NCBI GenBank assembly: GCA_942159475.1
Contig: OW804095.1
Location: 146,920,314 to 146,984,313 of the forward strand
Length of the DNA: 64,000 bases
From: Sthenelais limicola
Taxonomy: Eukaryota > Annelida > Polychaeta > Phyllodocida > Sigalionidae
Direction of reading: 5' to 3'
Position 1 is the stretch's first letter; every line of letters begins with the position of its first letter. Both the position numbers and the translations under genes were made by a program. Of this stretch, positions 53,447 through 63,814 are shown piece after piece. The notes beneath the pieces were generated by a model. The model was not told the origin of the DNA. It ran no database searches and saw only the letters and a list, made by a program, of their open reading frames with translations.

Positions 53447-53549
53447 TGAGTGAGTGAGATTGGTTGCTTTTCGCCCTCATCAACACATTTAAGAGTGTTT
53501 CATCAAGGGCGGGAGAGCTGAGAGGGAGGCAGTTTATGATCATACCCAG
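53447..53549 (-). repeat. F12 repeat, copy 1, after a GAGT microsatellite
   Basis: TGAGTGAGTGAGTGAG leads into ATTGGTTGCTTTTCGCCCTC, CATCAAGGGCGGGAGAGCTG and ATGATCATACCCAGG. The inverse is found at 57469-57568. The GTTGATGAGGGCGAAAA word recalls a Penelope-type end. Confidence 0.75.
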
Positions 53550-54080
53550 GAAAAAGAGATAGATAAGAAGGGAGAGAGAGACAGAGAAAAAATGAAATAT
53601 GAGGTCATCGGGTACTTACACCTGACACCTTCTCAATGTAGAGCTGTTTTACTGGTAAGTTAAGCATCTCACATTTATCCAGACCATGCATGCTATATTT
53701 AGCAACTAATAACAAAATAACTCTCTCATGTTTCCATTCTACTCTCAGAAACTTTAGCTTCCCTGAACATATTATGCCAGTTATTATGAAAATATTTTGT
53801 CATGACTTTGCTTCCAACATGTCTTTTGAAGTAATTTCAATACTTCATTTTGGCTTTCTAAAGTTCCCATTTCATCATTTGACCGAGATTTCAACTTTGG
53901 AATATTATGAAAGTGGACAATTCGTCTCAACACTAACTGACATTTATTTTCGTCAATATTTCTAATGTGACTTGTTGATATGTACAGCTTCACATACTTG
54001 ATAATAATGCATGCTTTTTTGTTTACGTTTGAGAAAAAAATAGTGATATTTGTTATGGCAAATTAAAAGTAAAATACAGG
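53550..54080. other. No feature recognised
   Basis: Overlapping ORFs of 91 and 69 codons on opposite strands have no identifiable domain. Confidence 0.4.
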
Positions 54081-54221
54081 CCTCATCAATAGGAACATTC
54101 CCAGAAAGACCTTTAGTAGAAAAATCCTAGACTCATTTGTCTTTGACACATCACATATACTTAGGTATACTTAGTATTTATCATTGTTTAGACTAATTCA
54201 GCAGAATTGACTAAATGTCTT

Positions 54222-54866
54222 GCGCTACAGGAAAACAAGTTGCAAAAAGTGAATTTTGAAATATCAGCACATTTTAAAAGATGAAATCAAGCGAATTCCA
54301 ATGATGGTAAACATTATGACATCTACGAAGTACTTCTAGATTTTAAATTCGATATTTTCATTTATGAAAAAAATGTTTGCAATATTTCTGGGTGGACCAC
54401 CATACTGGTAAAGTAGCATACAATACTCGGTGGCATGACCTTAGAAATACAAGGATATGGGTCAGATTTTCAGAAAAGTACAATTGGCAGATCTACATAT
54501 TTAGTAAATTCTGCTGCTAGATTAGACTGAGAAATGGTCAAAACTGGGTATACCTGACTATATTTGGTATTGCCTTGATTCAAACAATCTTTTTGGTTGT
54601 GTTAAACTGAATTTTGAACATCATTATTGTCTTAAATTCATGTTATTTGAAAGGATTGCTGAAGACAAATTGTACATTTTATGAAAATCTGACCCACATA
54701 TCTAATACACAGACTTGAAATTTAGTAAGTGAATTATAACTAAATACGGCTTCAGATGGTAAATACCCCAAAGATGAGACCATTCCTACAAAGAGATCTG
54801 GTGAATAAAACATATTGAAACATATCAATTTTGCGACTTGTGACTCATTTTCTTGCAACACATCGC
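54222..54866 (+). mobile_element. F2 MITE interrupted by an F1 MITE
   Basis: The left end is partly decayed (TTGCGCTACAGGAAAACAAG). It runs to AAATACAAGGATAT at 54458, resumes after F1 with ATATCTAATACACAGACTTG, and ends CAACACATCGC. Confidence 0.85.
54459..54695 (+). mobile_element. F1 MITE (subfamily c) nested in F2
   Basis: Ends GGGTCAGATTTTCAG and GAAAATCTGACCC. Flanks are ATAT and ACAT, where the uninterrupted F2 consensus reads GGATATATTTAATAC, so the duplication was ATAT with one later change. Confidence 0.92.
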
Positions 54867-54907
54867 AAATGTGTTGAGCTGAGTGTACAGGTACTGACGG
54901 TTTGACC

Positions 54908-54960
54908 CACAATTTTTTTTTTTTTTTTTTTTTTTTAATTTTTATTGTATACAATCAAAT
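54908..54960 (-). repeat. Poly-T, 27 bases, then TTTATTGTATACA
   Basis: This is a long T run. Read on the minus strand it is an A tail preceded by ACAATAAAAATT, as in retroposons. Confidence 0.6.
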
Positions 54961-55004
54961 GTAGAGCTGTAGATCTAAGGTCAGGGTCAAGGGCAGTAAT
55001 AGAA

Positions 55005-55230
55005 GTGTCGGACTTTCAGAAAATGGACAATTCTTCTTCACCAACATTCTCAAATTTAAGACCAGCATTAGGTTCAAAATACAGTTCAACATAACCAAAT
55101 ACATTGCTAGGATCATTGGAATACCAAATATACTCAGAAATACCTATTATTTATCATTTTTCAGCTGAATTTAACCGAATTTTCTAAATTTGTAGAGCAA
55201 TAGATTGTACATTTTCTGACGATCTGACCC
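55005..55230 (-). mobile_element. F1 MITE, diverged left end
   Basis: The left end GTGTCGGACTTTCAG has changes from the consensus; the right end GACGATCTGACCC is better kept. Flanks are AGAA and AGAG. The interior AACATAACCAAATACATTGC places it near subfamilies a and c. Confidence 0.8.
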
Positions 55231-55575
55231 AGAGAGGCAGGAGCTGTCACACACACACTCACATCTCACTCCTGGATCATCTCAATGAAAAATGGACATT
55301 TGACCATTATTACATGTTTCCTTTCAGTAGTTCCTTAATGTTACCTTCCCCAGAACTATCAAGTGATTTAGTTTATCTGTTTATTTACAAATATCTGTAT
55401 TTGTTTTGGTTATCTCTATATTGATAATAACATTACAACATGCATTTGTCTCACTTGTCTCAGTAACAAAATCTAAATTCTTCCCTAATGTTTGAGGTGT
55501 CAGGTGATGAGTGGTGCCTTATGATAGACAAATTGTTTGTATTTAAACAAAATTAATGACTTTTAAAATAATTAT
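55231..55575. other. No feature recognised
   Basis: AT-rich sequence without repeats that I can place. Confidence 0.4.
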
Positions 55576-55599
55576 ATGTGGATAAAGAAAGCCCCTCCG

Positions 55600-55870
55600 A
55601 CTCTTAATACCTTCCCCAAAAACTTATTTTCCCTCTTTTTATGCCTTTCCCATCTCCCCAAATCTAACGCCCATTCTCCACCTCCACTAGCCCCTACCCA
55701 CCATCAAACCAATCCATCCAGGTACCACCAAGGTCACTTGTCCAATCCTCAAGGTCACCGCTTTCCCCGCCTGACCTTCACCTTTCCAAACGCCCCCTGG
55801 TGAAAATAATCCCAAACACAAACATGATTGGCTCAAGCACGCATCTGCGCACAACCAACTTCCGCTGTCA
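55600..55870. promoter_or_regulatory. C-rich patch with CCAAT, NRF1-like and ETS-type words
   Basis: A pyrimidine-rich stretch (55600-55800) is followed by ATTGGCTC (reverse CCAAT) at 55827, GCACGCATCTGCGCAC at 55837 and ACTTCCGC at 55858. GC content remains raised to about 56050. This is a promoter-like arrangement, but no start codon with clear coding sequence follows. Confidence 0.3.
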
Positions 55871-56230
55871 ATGTCCAGCTATAGGGCCAGGCAAATAGCC
55901 TCCCCATGTCACAGTTGAGGCCCTTAGAAGCCCTTACCAAGGCCCTTACACAGACGCCCTCAGCGCCCTGGTAGGTGGTTGGTAGTGACACCAAGGAGGT
56001 GAGCCAACTCAAAAGAGCCTCTTGAGCTCAAAGGGCCAGAAAAGGGCCTTGGCTGCGTGCGTCTATTGGTAGAGCCTATATACAAGGCTGGCGGAGTACG
56101 GGGTTGTAGGTAAAGGTGTGAGGAGAAAACTGAGTTTAGACCCAATCAAGACTTTCATTAGGTGAAGGAAATTTACCAGACAACTTGCCACTTTATATAG
56201 ACTATTTATATTTATTAGATACGCGTAGTT

Positions 56231-56320
56231 GTGATGTGTTGCAGAAAATTTAGTTATAAGTCGCAAAATTTATTTTTTTCAAAATGTTTTTTTCACAAGA
56301 ACTCTTTGTGGGAATGTTTT
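56231..56320 (-). mobile_element. F2 MITE 5' fragment
   Basis: GTGATGTGTTGCAGAAAATT, AAGTCGCAAAATTTATTTTT and TTCACAAGAACTCTTTG, then unrelated sequence. Confidence 0.7.
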
Positions 56321-57073
56321 CTAGAATGGGAGATTTGATTACTGAAAAAGAAGAACATTTGGTATTGCCTTCAGCAATTTCTTTTTGGTATTTGTGCTGT
56401 TCTATAGTGATTATATTTGAGTTTAGAAGGATGAATAGTGATTTAGCGTCTTGATATATATATAATATATCTAGCCTGTGCTACCATAACATTTTCAATT
56501 TCATTGCGCATTCCAAAGGTCTAAGAAAAGGGAAGCGATTCATGGTGAGAAAAGTAGAATTTTGTTTGTGACCGAAATAAAGAATAATTTGGGGAATGAT
56601 TTTGTATTTTTGTCCATTTATTTGCCTTTTAGGTGGGCTAATAATGAGTAGACAACAAATTAGAATTTTCCTTTCACTTTAGCTGATAATACAGCTTCAA
56701 TAACCAGACAAGGCAGACAAAGTTGATCTTAAATCAGTTAGAAGATCAAGACAGCCGTCGAAATAACTCAATCAATAATTTTATTAAGTTTCAAAAACAA
56801 CTTTCCACTGTCCCAGTGAGGCAGTGAAAATAGTTTTAATTGCGGCCAGCTGATTGGATAAAATCCTATTACAACAGGTCACAGGATCACTTTTTTTGAG
56901 AATTTGCTGATCTGGTATTAATAAAAGGCAATTACAAGGGTATTGTAAACACGGTAATTAAATTGTTATTAAAGAGGATCATGAAATTTGTCACAATGAT
57001 TATGGGATCTAGGGATTAGTATTGTTCATAAGCAGCCTTTTAAAGCTGTATTGATTGGATTGGGAGCAATAGG
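56321..57073. other. No feature recognised
   Basis: AT-rich sequence without recognisable repeats or coding frames. Confidence 0.4.
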
Positions 57074-57074
57074 A

Positions 57075-57425
57075 CAATAGGGGAGTTGCATAGCCGCCAT
57101 TTTGAATCCTAATTCGCATGGCATTATGGGACTAATGGTACACTGTAAAATCTATAGAAATCATGTCATGTTCAGCATGGGATATTTATCAAAGATCTAA
57201 TGTCAATATCCATGTGTTTTACATATTTCCATAACACAAGGCTCCATCTTTCCCATCATGCATTTGGTTTTCATTGATCATTTATTTAAGCTATGATATT
57301 GCTGAAAACATTTTTGCAATTTTTGATAAAAATGTTGCCAATATTTGTATGTCAGATTTGAACTGAATCCGTCCCAGCATGCACTGTGACAAACATGCGC
57401 AGTGAGACATGCAATCACCCTATTG
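57075..57425 (+). mobile_element. F3 MITE, complete
   Basis: CAATAGGGGAGTTGCATAGC and GACATGCAATCACCCTATTG are its ends. GCCGCCATTTTGAATCC follows the left end. The interior matches 44504-44855 (CCCATCATGCATTTGGTTTT). Confidence 0.9.
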
Positions 57426-57468
57426 ATAATTACATGAAGGGGGCTGGAGCTCCAGCTGGAGGGTCCTG

Positions 57469-57568
57469 GGTATGATCATAAACTGCCTCCCTCTCAGCTC
57501 TCCCGCCCTTGATATAACACTTCAAAGGGTTGATAAGGGCGTAAAGCAACCAATCTCACTCACTTCAG
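57469..57568 (+). repeat. F12 repeat, copy 2
   Basis: GGGTATGATCATAAACTGCC, CTCTCCCGCCCTTGATATAA and GCAACCAATCTCACTCACTT are the inverse of 53447-53549. Confidence 0.75.
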
Positions 57569-57957
57569 CTGGAGGGGGTGTTCAAGCCCTTTTATAGCCA
57601 AGTTACAGTGTTTGGTTAAGTGGTTGACAATACTCACCTCCGTCGATAACTGGAGGTGACCAACCACTATCCGTTCAGTTCATAAAGTATTCATAATTCA
57701 GTTAAGCATCGTGACATGGGTTATGATAACAGTACAGTTGATTGAACTCTGACAAGTCTTGTTCTAATCTATAAAGTTTTCAAATGACCTTATGGAATAT
57801 TTTGATATATATTTCTTGAATATTTCGGGTCATTTATCTGGGGGGCCTCCGTCTGAAGTTTGATCCAAGAATGGGGGATTCTATTTAAAATTGATTTGTG
57901 AATTTGCTCATTTTTCTGGTCTGCATGTGAATCGTGAGCAACACTTTTGTGCACAGT

Positions 57958-58678
57958 GTGATGTGTTAGAAAAATAAGTAATTATATACATTAAGTTGAT
58001 TTTTTTTTTTTTAAAACAAAGTGTGCAACATTTCTAGGTGGTTATTTATTAGTAAAGCAGCTACATATGTGATGTGTTTCAGGAAAATGAGTCACAAGTC
58101 GCAAAATTGATATTTTTCGAAGTGTTTTTTTCACAAGATCTCTTTATTGAAATGTTCTGCTTTTTAGAGAGTTTAGCACTTATAGTCATATAAATCCATG
58201 TAACAAATTTCGAGAAATTGTATTCAATTTATCCTTGCGTTTTGAAGCCCTTCGTATGGAATATATTTTGTTACTTTACTGGTAATTACCCATCCAGAAA
58301 CATTGCAAACTTTTTTTTCACAAATAAAAATATCAAACTTGAAATATAGAAATACTTATTAGGTGTCCTAGTGTTTACTTTCATTGGAATCGGCTTGATC
58401 TCCTCTTTTCAAATATGGTCATATCTTAAAAATCCATATTTTGTGACTTATGACTCATTTTCCTAAAACGGATCACATATACTCTATACAAAAAACCTTA
58501 GAAATACAGTCATACATATTATTTAATACAGTGTCTTGAGATTTTGTAAATGTACTCATACTACAAACAGCGTTAGGCATCCCAAGAATGATAACATTTG
58601 GACGAAGATCCTGTAAATAAAACACTTTGAAAAATATCAATTTCGTGAATTGTGACTTATTTTCCACTGACACATCAC
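57958..58678 (+). mobile_element. F2 MITE interrupted by another F2 MITE
   Basis: The outer copy starts GTGATGTGTTAGAAAAATAA, has a middle deletion, reaches AGTAAAGCAGCTACATAT at 58068, resumes at ATATACTCTATACAAAAAAC (58477) and ends CACTGACACATCAC. Confidence 0.88.
58069..58476 (-). mobile_element. F2 MITE, complete, nested in F2
   Basis: It is 408 bp, from GTGATGTGTTTCAGGAAAAT to TTTTCCTAAAACGGATCAC, with ATAT on both sides (58065-58068 and 58477-58480). The outer F2 provides the empty site CTACATATACTC. Confidence 0.95.
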
Positions 58679-59408
58679 AAGTATGTTTACACATGTACTT
58701 GTAGTCTAGGTGGTGACGCACCTTAGATACAATTCCCTTGCTTTAATGTGCAACAAGATTCAAGATGGCGGACATGCAAGTCACAGATTGGTCAAGGTTA
58801 GGATGACTATATAAATATGCCTGGTTCTAAAAGGATTATTAACCTCTGCTTAGGGCCTGCTGGTGCACTGCTGCAACTGGGAATTATCCACCAACCATTA
58901 AACCAGCTCCTCTTCAATATAGGTCAGTAATCCTTTATCAAACCTACAATGTTTACTTTGAATACCCCATGGCGATCCGAACGGGTCCATTAGTCTTAAT
59001 TTTATTGTTTGATTTGATGTTATTTAATCTTTCTTTGTTTATTGATCGGCTATTGGGTTCAGAAGTGGATCTACTTTTATCATTCCATCTGTAGATTACA
59101 TCTTGAAGAAGGTCATGATCTGGGTTGGTTTCTGAGTGGGAGTTGATTGTCTGGGATTATTAAATCAGGAGAATTCTTAATCATGGAATGACCCATCAAC
59201 ACGCTCACCGAGCATAGGACAATGTAATAGCTATTAGCTCCTGAAATCAACTCAAACTAATAGGTTTCCATTGATGAAAGTGTAGGAAGGAGTTGATTGC
59301 TTAAGGAGAGGCAATCTTCTCTAAAAGCCAGTTATGCATGTTATTTACTGTGAGTAAAGGAGGAGAGAGCGCATACATGAGACTGGCTACCCTCCCATTA
59401 TTGAACAT
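58679..59408. other. No gene; ATGGCGGAC word at 58765
   Basis: AAGATTCAAGATGGCGGACA resembles the F3 terminal word, and a short 14-codon frame starts there. GGGCCTGCTGGTGCAC at 58853 is half of the F8 palindrome seen at 60024-60068. Confidence 0.35.
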
Positions 59409-59816
59409 GTGATGTGTTTTAGGAAAATGAGTCATAAGTCGCTAAATCGATATTTCTCAAAGTGTTTTATTCACAAGATCTCTTTTTTTAATATGTTTTA
59501 ATTCTTTTAGGGTTTATCGCCTTTAGTCATATGAATCTCTGTACCAAGTATCAGGACATTGTATTAAATATATCCTTGCGTTTTGAAGGTCTTCGTATGG
59601 AGTATATTTAGTTACTTTACTGGTAATTGCCCTCTTAGAAATATTTCAAACTTTTCTTTAAGAAATAAAAATATCAAACTTAAAATATAGAATTTCTTAT
59701 TAGATGTTCTACTCTTTACTATCATTGGAATCTCCTTAATCGCATCTTTACAAATATGGTAATATCTCAAAATCCGATTTTTGCGACGTATGACTCATTT
59801 TCCTGAAAGACATCAC
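59409..59816 (-). mobile_element. F2 MITE, complete
   Basis: GTGATGTGTTTTAGGAAAAT to TTTTCCTGAAAGACATCAC, 408 bp. Flanks are ACAT and AAAT, a 4-bp duplication with one change. Confidence 0.9.
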
Positions 59817-59984
59817 AAATGTATTTTTCACGCCCTAAAACTCTCATTGGAGACGGCAATAAAGCCACCTAAAAATAATACATTGTAAGGATAATACATT
59901 GTTATTTTGACTCTTATTGTATTGATTCATTTGCATTACCTGGAAAAATGATGAGTAGAGTGTTTCCCTTGAACGTAATCATAC

Positions 59985-60105
59985 TTATCTAAGGATTAAT
60001 CACAGACAATTCGGGCCTGCCGGTGCGCGGATGGTGTACAATCCTGTGTTGATGGTGCACCAGCAGGCCCGAGACCAAGGTTATTAAGCCTGTTAGTGTC
60101 TGCCT
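59985..60105. repeat. F8 palindromic element
   Basis: TCGGGCCTGCCGGTGC (60023) pairs with GCACCAGCAGGCCCGA (60057). Outside this, TAAGGATTAATCAC is partly inverse to AAGGTTATTAAGCC. Related half-elements lie at 58830-58876 and 36298-36330. Confidence 0.65.
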
Positions 60106-60109
60106 AAGG

Positions 60110-61188
60110 TAGCAATGAACCCGGGTGTGTTAAGCCATTAAGGGACCAATTAAAAAATGATTGAGTCCCTTAATTATTAGTAACAGACATGTTTAACGTC
60201 TGCAGCCAAGCCAACCAAGCCTTGTCTATAGAGGCAATTATTTTTTTAAGTTTATTTTGTGCTAACGCTATACTACTATTGGTACTAATATTCACAAATA
60301 GCTGGCAGACGTATGCTGGTTAAGCCCTGTCTCCACTGAGCCGATTATAATAATGATGATGATAATAATTTCAAAGAAAGTACAAAACTGGTTGTGCAGC
60401 TAATAAAAGGCTAAAGTAATATAACACACAGTTCAGAGAGAAAACATTGTGAAGGAGGCATGCAAGAAGGTTGTTGCAAATCCTGTAGAGTGTGGATTTG
60501 AAGCCCCCAAACATAAAGATCTAAGATAAGATAAGATACTACTTTATTTATCGAACTCACATTACATAAGAATAAACATATATGAATTGACAAATTGGTA
60601 TACAGTCATTTAGATTAGATCCAGTTCTCCCAGACGTTACCATCTTGCACAAGGCAGAGTGTGAATTTTGAAATAAAATTAACTTTTAAGAGTAAAATCA
60701 AATAAATAAAAATAATAATAAAATACTGAAAAGGTAAATAGAAACATTACGTAGTATTAACACCAGAAAGTTTGCTTTCGGAAGAAATATAATGAAACAA
60801 ATTACTCAAAATAAAACGAACAAAGTAGGTAATCAATAAGGAAATCAATATTAAATAGTATAGCATACTCATGAAATAAGCTTCAAACTGAGGCCGATCA
60901 GACTGACTGATTTCCTGCTCCTGGTCTCTCATACCCTTGTTCATGTGAATATGCTTAACATAATTGCCAATCAGCTGGCTATTCAACCACCAAATCAAAT
61001 TATTATTATTATTATGCTAAGTCATCTACTAAATTGAGGTGCTGTCACTTATGGCAATGACCCTCCAAAATTGTTATTATCAACGTGACTGCTCTGCAGC
61101 ACCGAGACTTGTTATGTTACCTTATTGTCTATCGCTAGTCATCCTCTCCATTGAGTGATGATTTTTCTTGTGGTTATTCTTACTGTTA
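60110..61188. other. No gene; microsatellites and a LINE-like tail
   Basis: ATAATGATGATGATAATAAT lies at 60350-60370. CTAAGATAAGATAAGATACT followed by ACTTTATTTATCG at 60521-60553 is a reversed LINE-like tail with short repeats. The 83-codon frame 60747-60998 shows no RT motif. Confidence 0.4.
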
Positions 61189-61321
61189 TTCTCAATTGTC
61201 GCCAAAGAAAATAATGTAATTGAGGCATTCATTGGAAGAGCTGGCACGCCAGATATGACCAACCATTGTTTGTAAAGATACGACAATAAAGAATATTTGA
61301 ATTGAATTGAATTGAATTGAA
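61189..61321 (+). mobile_element. LINE 3' tail with GAATT repeats
   Basis: GACAATAAAGAATATTTGAA is followed by TTGAATTGAATTGAATTGAA, the short tandem repeat end typical of several LINE clades. It has the same layout as the tails at 6932 and 40905 but opposite strand. Confidence 0.6.
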
Positions 61322-61817
61322 TGGCACGTTTCCTCCAGGTTATCTGCTTTCTCTCTCCTCCTTCCTCTTCTGGTGGCTCTCAAACAATCGTACCAGCTCC
61401 ATCCTTCCTTCTTATTCTTTTTCCTGCTCTCAAGCGATCTTACCAGCTCCATCCTTCCTTCTTCTTCTTTGTTTCATCATTCCTCAGTGTGATACTTTAC
61501 AGTATAACTTTGTCGCTCCCCCTCCCTGCAACATCTACTCACAACTTCACCACCAGCTCGGGTTCTCCACCAAATGTGAGACTAGCGTCTTTATTTATCA
61601 TTAGTGGCGAGTATTCGTAGAGTTGAGAAAAGGATCAACACAACACTGTCAGATGTTTCACTGTACTATATTCGTTCCATGATGTTGCTTAGTTACAATG
61701 CTCTATGTTACACGTCTTTATATACCATGATCTGAGAGTGCATAGCCTTTCCCCTGAACTACCATGCTTGGCACTGATCCATTGTTAGAGGTCTGATCCA
61801 CAACAATAGCGATATAT
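61322..61817. other. No gene; tandem TACCAGCTCCATCCTTCCTT
   Basis: TACCAGCTCCATCCTTCCTT occurs at 61390 and 61441, a 51-bp spaced partial tandem duplication in CT-rich sequence. The 95-99 codon ORFs here are low complexity. Confidence 0.5.
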
Positions 61818-62052
61818 GGGTTACATTTTCAGAAAATGTACAATTGGCAGCTCTACACATTAAGTAAATTCTGTTAAATTAGGCTGCAATCTGGTCAATA
61901 CTAGGTAAATTCTAGTATATTCGGCATTGCATTGATTCTAGCAATCTGTTTGGTTAGGTTGAACTGTGTTTTGAACTTTATTTTCGTCTGAAATTTGGTT
62001 TATTTGAGAGGATTGGTGAAGGCGAATTGTACATTTTCTGAAAATCTGACCC
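61818..62052 (+). mobile_element. F1 MITE (subfamily a)
   Basis: Ends GGGTTACATTTTCAG and GAAAATCTGACCC are flanked by ATAT on both sides. The interior is close to 39156, 43417 and 62617. Confidence 0.92.
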
Positions 62053-62616
62053 ATATACTGTGTATGATCAATACTGATCAACACACTATTCAATAATGAA
62101 AATATGCAAAAGAAAACTCAATGTGGTCGGATGAGAATGTTATAGTCTAGACAAATATTGAGATTATAGTAATTGGAAATTTATGTCATGTTCATTCTTT
62201 TTTCTGTGTGCCACTAAACGGAACAATAGGAGCGAGTCACTTTCAGTCGTGAAAATTACTGTAAGACAAGATAAAGACAGATTGTAAACCTCCCATCAAC
62301 AGGAGAATTCCTTCTGGTCGAAATCCTAGTATTGAATAAAAGTATTCTTAAGCTAAATACATCCTCAGATCATCTTCTGCCACCCACATGCCCCTATGCA
62401 ATAATCTGCTAAGACAGGGGACACACACCTTAAGGAGGTTCCTACAACTACTGCACATTCAAACTACCCAATTTGGGCACTTTTGTTTGCCGTCACTTAA
62501 CATGTGCAATCGGTTGGCAATGTGTATCACTGTGCGACTCTCTCATTGAAAAGCACCAATGAGAGCACCACATCTTTAAAGCAGCATCTGAGAGACGGGC
62601 AATTAATCTCGCATGT

Positions 62617-62851
62617 GGGTCAGATTTTCAGAAAATGTACAATTGGCAGCTGTACACATTTAGTAAATTCTGCTAAATTAGGCTGCAATTTGGCCAATAC
62701 TAGGTAACTTCGAGTATATTTGGTATTGCATTGATTCTAGCAATTTGTTTGGTTAGGCTGAACTGTATTTTGAACTTTATTTTTGTCTGAAATTTGGGTT
62801 ATTTGAGAGGATTGGTGAAGGCGAATTGTACATTTTCTGAAAATCGGACCC
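62617..62851 (+). mobile_element. F1 MITE (subfamily a)
   Basis: Ends GGGTCAGATTTTCAG and GAAAATCGGACCC are flanked by ATGT on both sides (62613-62616 and 62852-62855). Confidence 0.93.
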
Positions 62852-62979
62852 ATGTGACCCAGGAGGTAGAATCTGTAATGGCTGACAACTAGAACAAATG
62901 TACAATGCTTCGATATAATCAAGTTGACTGCTAGGAGGTTCCCAATGATATAGAAAGCGTGGAGCATCCATTCAAGTAA

Positions 62980-63398
62980 GTCTGACAATGTACAGTTGGC
63001 AGCTCTAGTGATGGGTACATATGAGTATTTTTTATTTTTTTTGACATTTCTTTTATTCAGGAGTAAACAGTGGCATGTGCCATCTATTCAACTTTATACT
63101 GACTAGGGTTGGACCCTGTATTCCGCCAGGTCCTGAATTTATTGACGTTCAATTTCAGAATAACAACAAGAGCTGAATGTCTATTAGAGTGTTACGAACA
63201 GACTATTCTATAGTTTGATGAGATAATGAAATGAGATGAGGTGATATTTAAAATATAAGAAGAAAATGGAAACGTAGTATATTTACCATTTGTTTGATTA
63301 AAAGGATATATTCTGTTGTTGCGAACTGTATTTTAACCATAACTGTGTCTTAAATGTCTGTTATTTGAGATGATTGGTGAAAGGGAATTGTAGATTTC
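62980..63398 (+). mobile_element. Decayed F1 split by a poly-A retroposon
   Basis: GACAATGTACAGTTGGCAGC at 62983 and ATTTGAGATGATTGGTGAAA at 63364 are the two halves of an F1 element. The 280 bp between include a family R retroposon end. Confidence 0.6.
63029..63160 (-). mobile_element. Poly-A retroposon 3' end (family R)
   Basis: TTTTTTATTTTTTTTGAC, then TTTTATTCAGGAGTAAACAG, GGCATGTGCC and TGTATTCCGCCAGGTCCTGA. It shares these words in order with 33291-33400. Confidence 0.55.
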
Positions 63399-63577
63399 GT
63401 CCAATTTCAACTTCTATTGCGTTCTTAAAGCATCTGACCTTCACTTCGTAATAGAAGCTTTGATTTTAACTAACATCATACACTGAGCATTTAGTAGACT
63501 ACTTTCAGTTAGAGAATAATATTTCAATGACACCCAAAATGAGATAGCTTCATAACTTCTTTGAATCCCAATGATCG

Positions 63578-63581
63578 GAAA
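63578..63581 (-). terminator. Pol III terminator of tRNA-Cys
   Basis: TTTT on the minus strand lies 6 bases after the discriminator base, the usual place for RNA polymerase III termination. Confidence 0.75.
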
Positions 63582-63587
63582 AGGTTC

Positions 63588-63659
63588 AGGGGGCACCCGG
63601 ACTTGAACCAGGGACCTCTCGATCTGCAGTCGAATGCTCTACCGCTGAGCTATACCCCA
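63588..63659 (-). tRNA. tRNA-Cys (anticodon GCA)
   Basis: The 72-nt intron-less gene is read on the minus strand. The D arm contains box A, TAGCTCAGCGG, and the T arm contains box B, GGTTCAAGTCC; both fit the eukaryotic consensus. The anticodon loop reads CTGCAGA, giving GCA for cysteine. The anticodon stem (TTCGA with TCGAG), T stem and acceptor pairs 2-7 form, with one wobble in the T stem. Acceptor position 1 is T opposite C72, a mismatch where animal tRNA-Cys normally has G-C. A TTTT terminator follows 6 bases downstream (63578-63581). The gene could be active, or a recent pseudogene because of the terminal mismatch. No other tRNA is nearby. Confidence 0.93.
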
Positions 63660-63814
63660 AGACAAGGTAGTTTGGTGCATAGATGCTCTTATTTCAAATG
63701 ATAATATTACTTTTTAAAATCTCTGATCAATATTGTACGTACTAAGTTTCTTTGTCTCTTTAACATGGCGTGCACTGGAAGACTCGATTCTAAATTAGAT
63801 GGGCATTACCAAAT

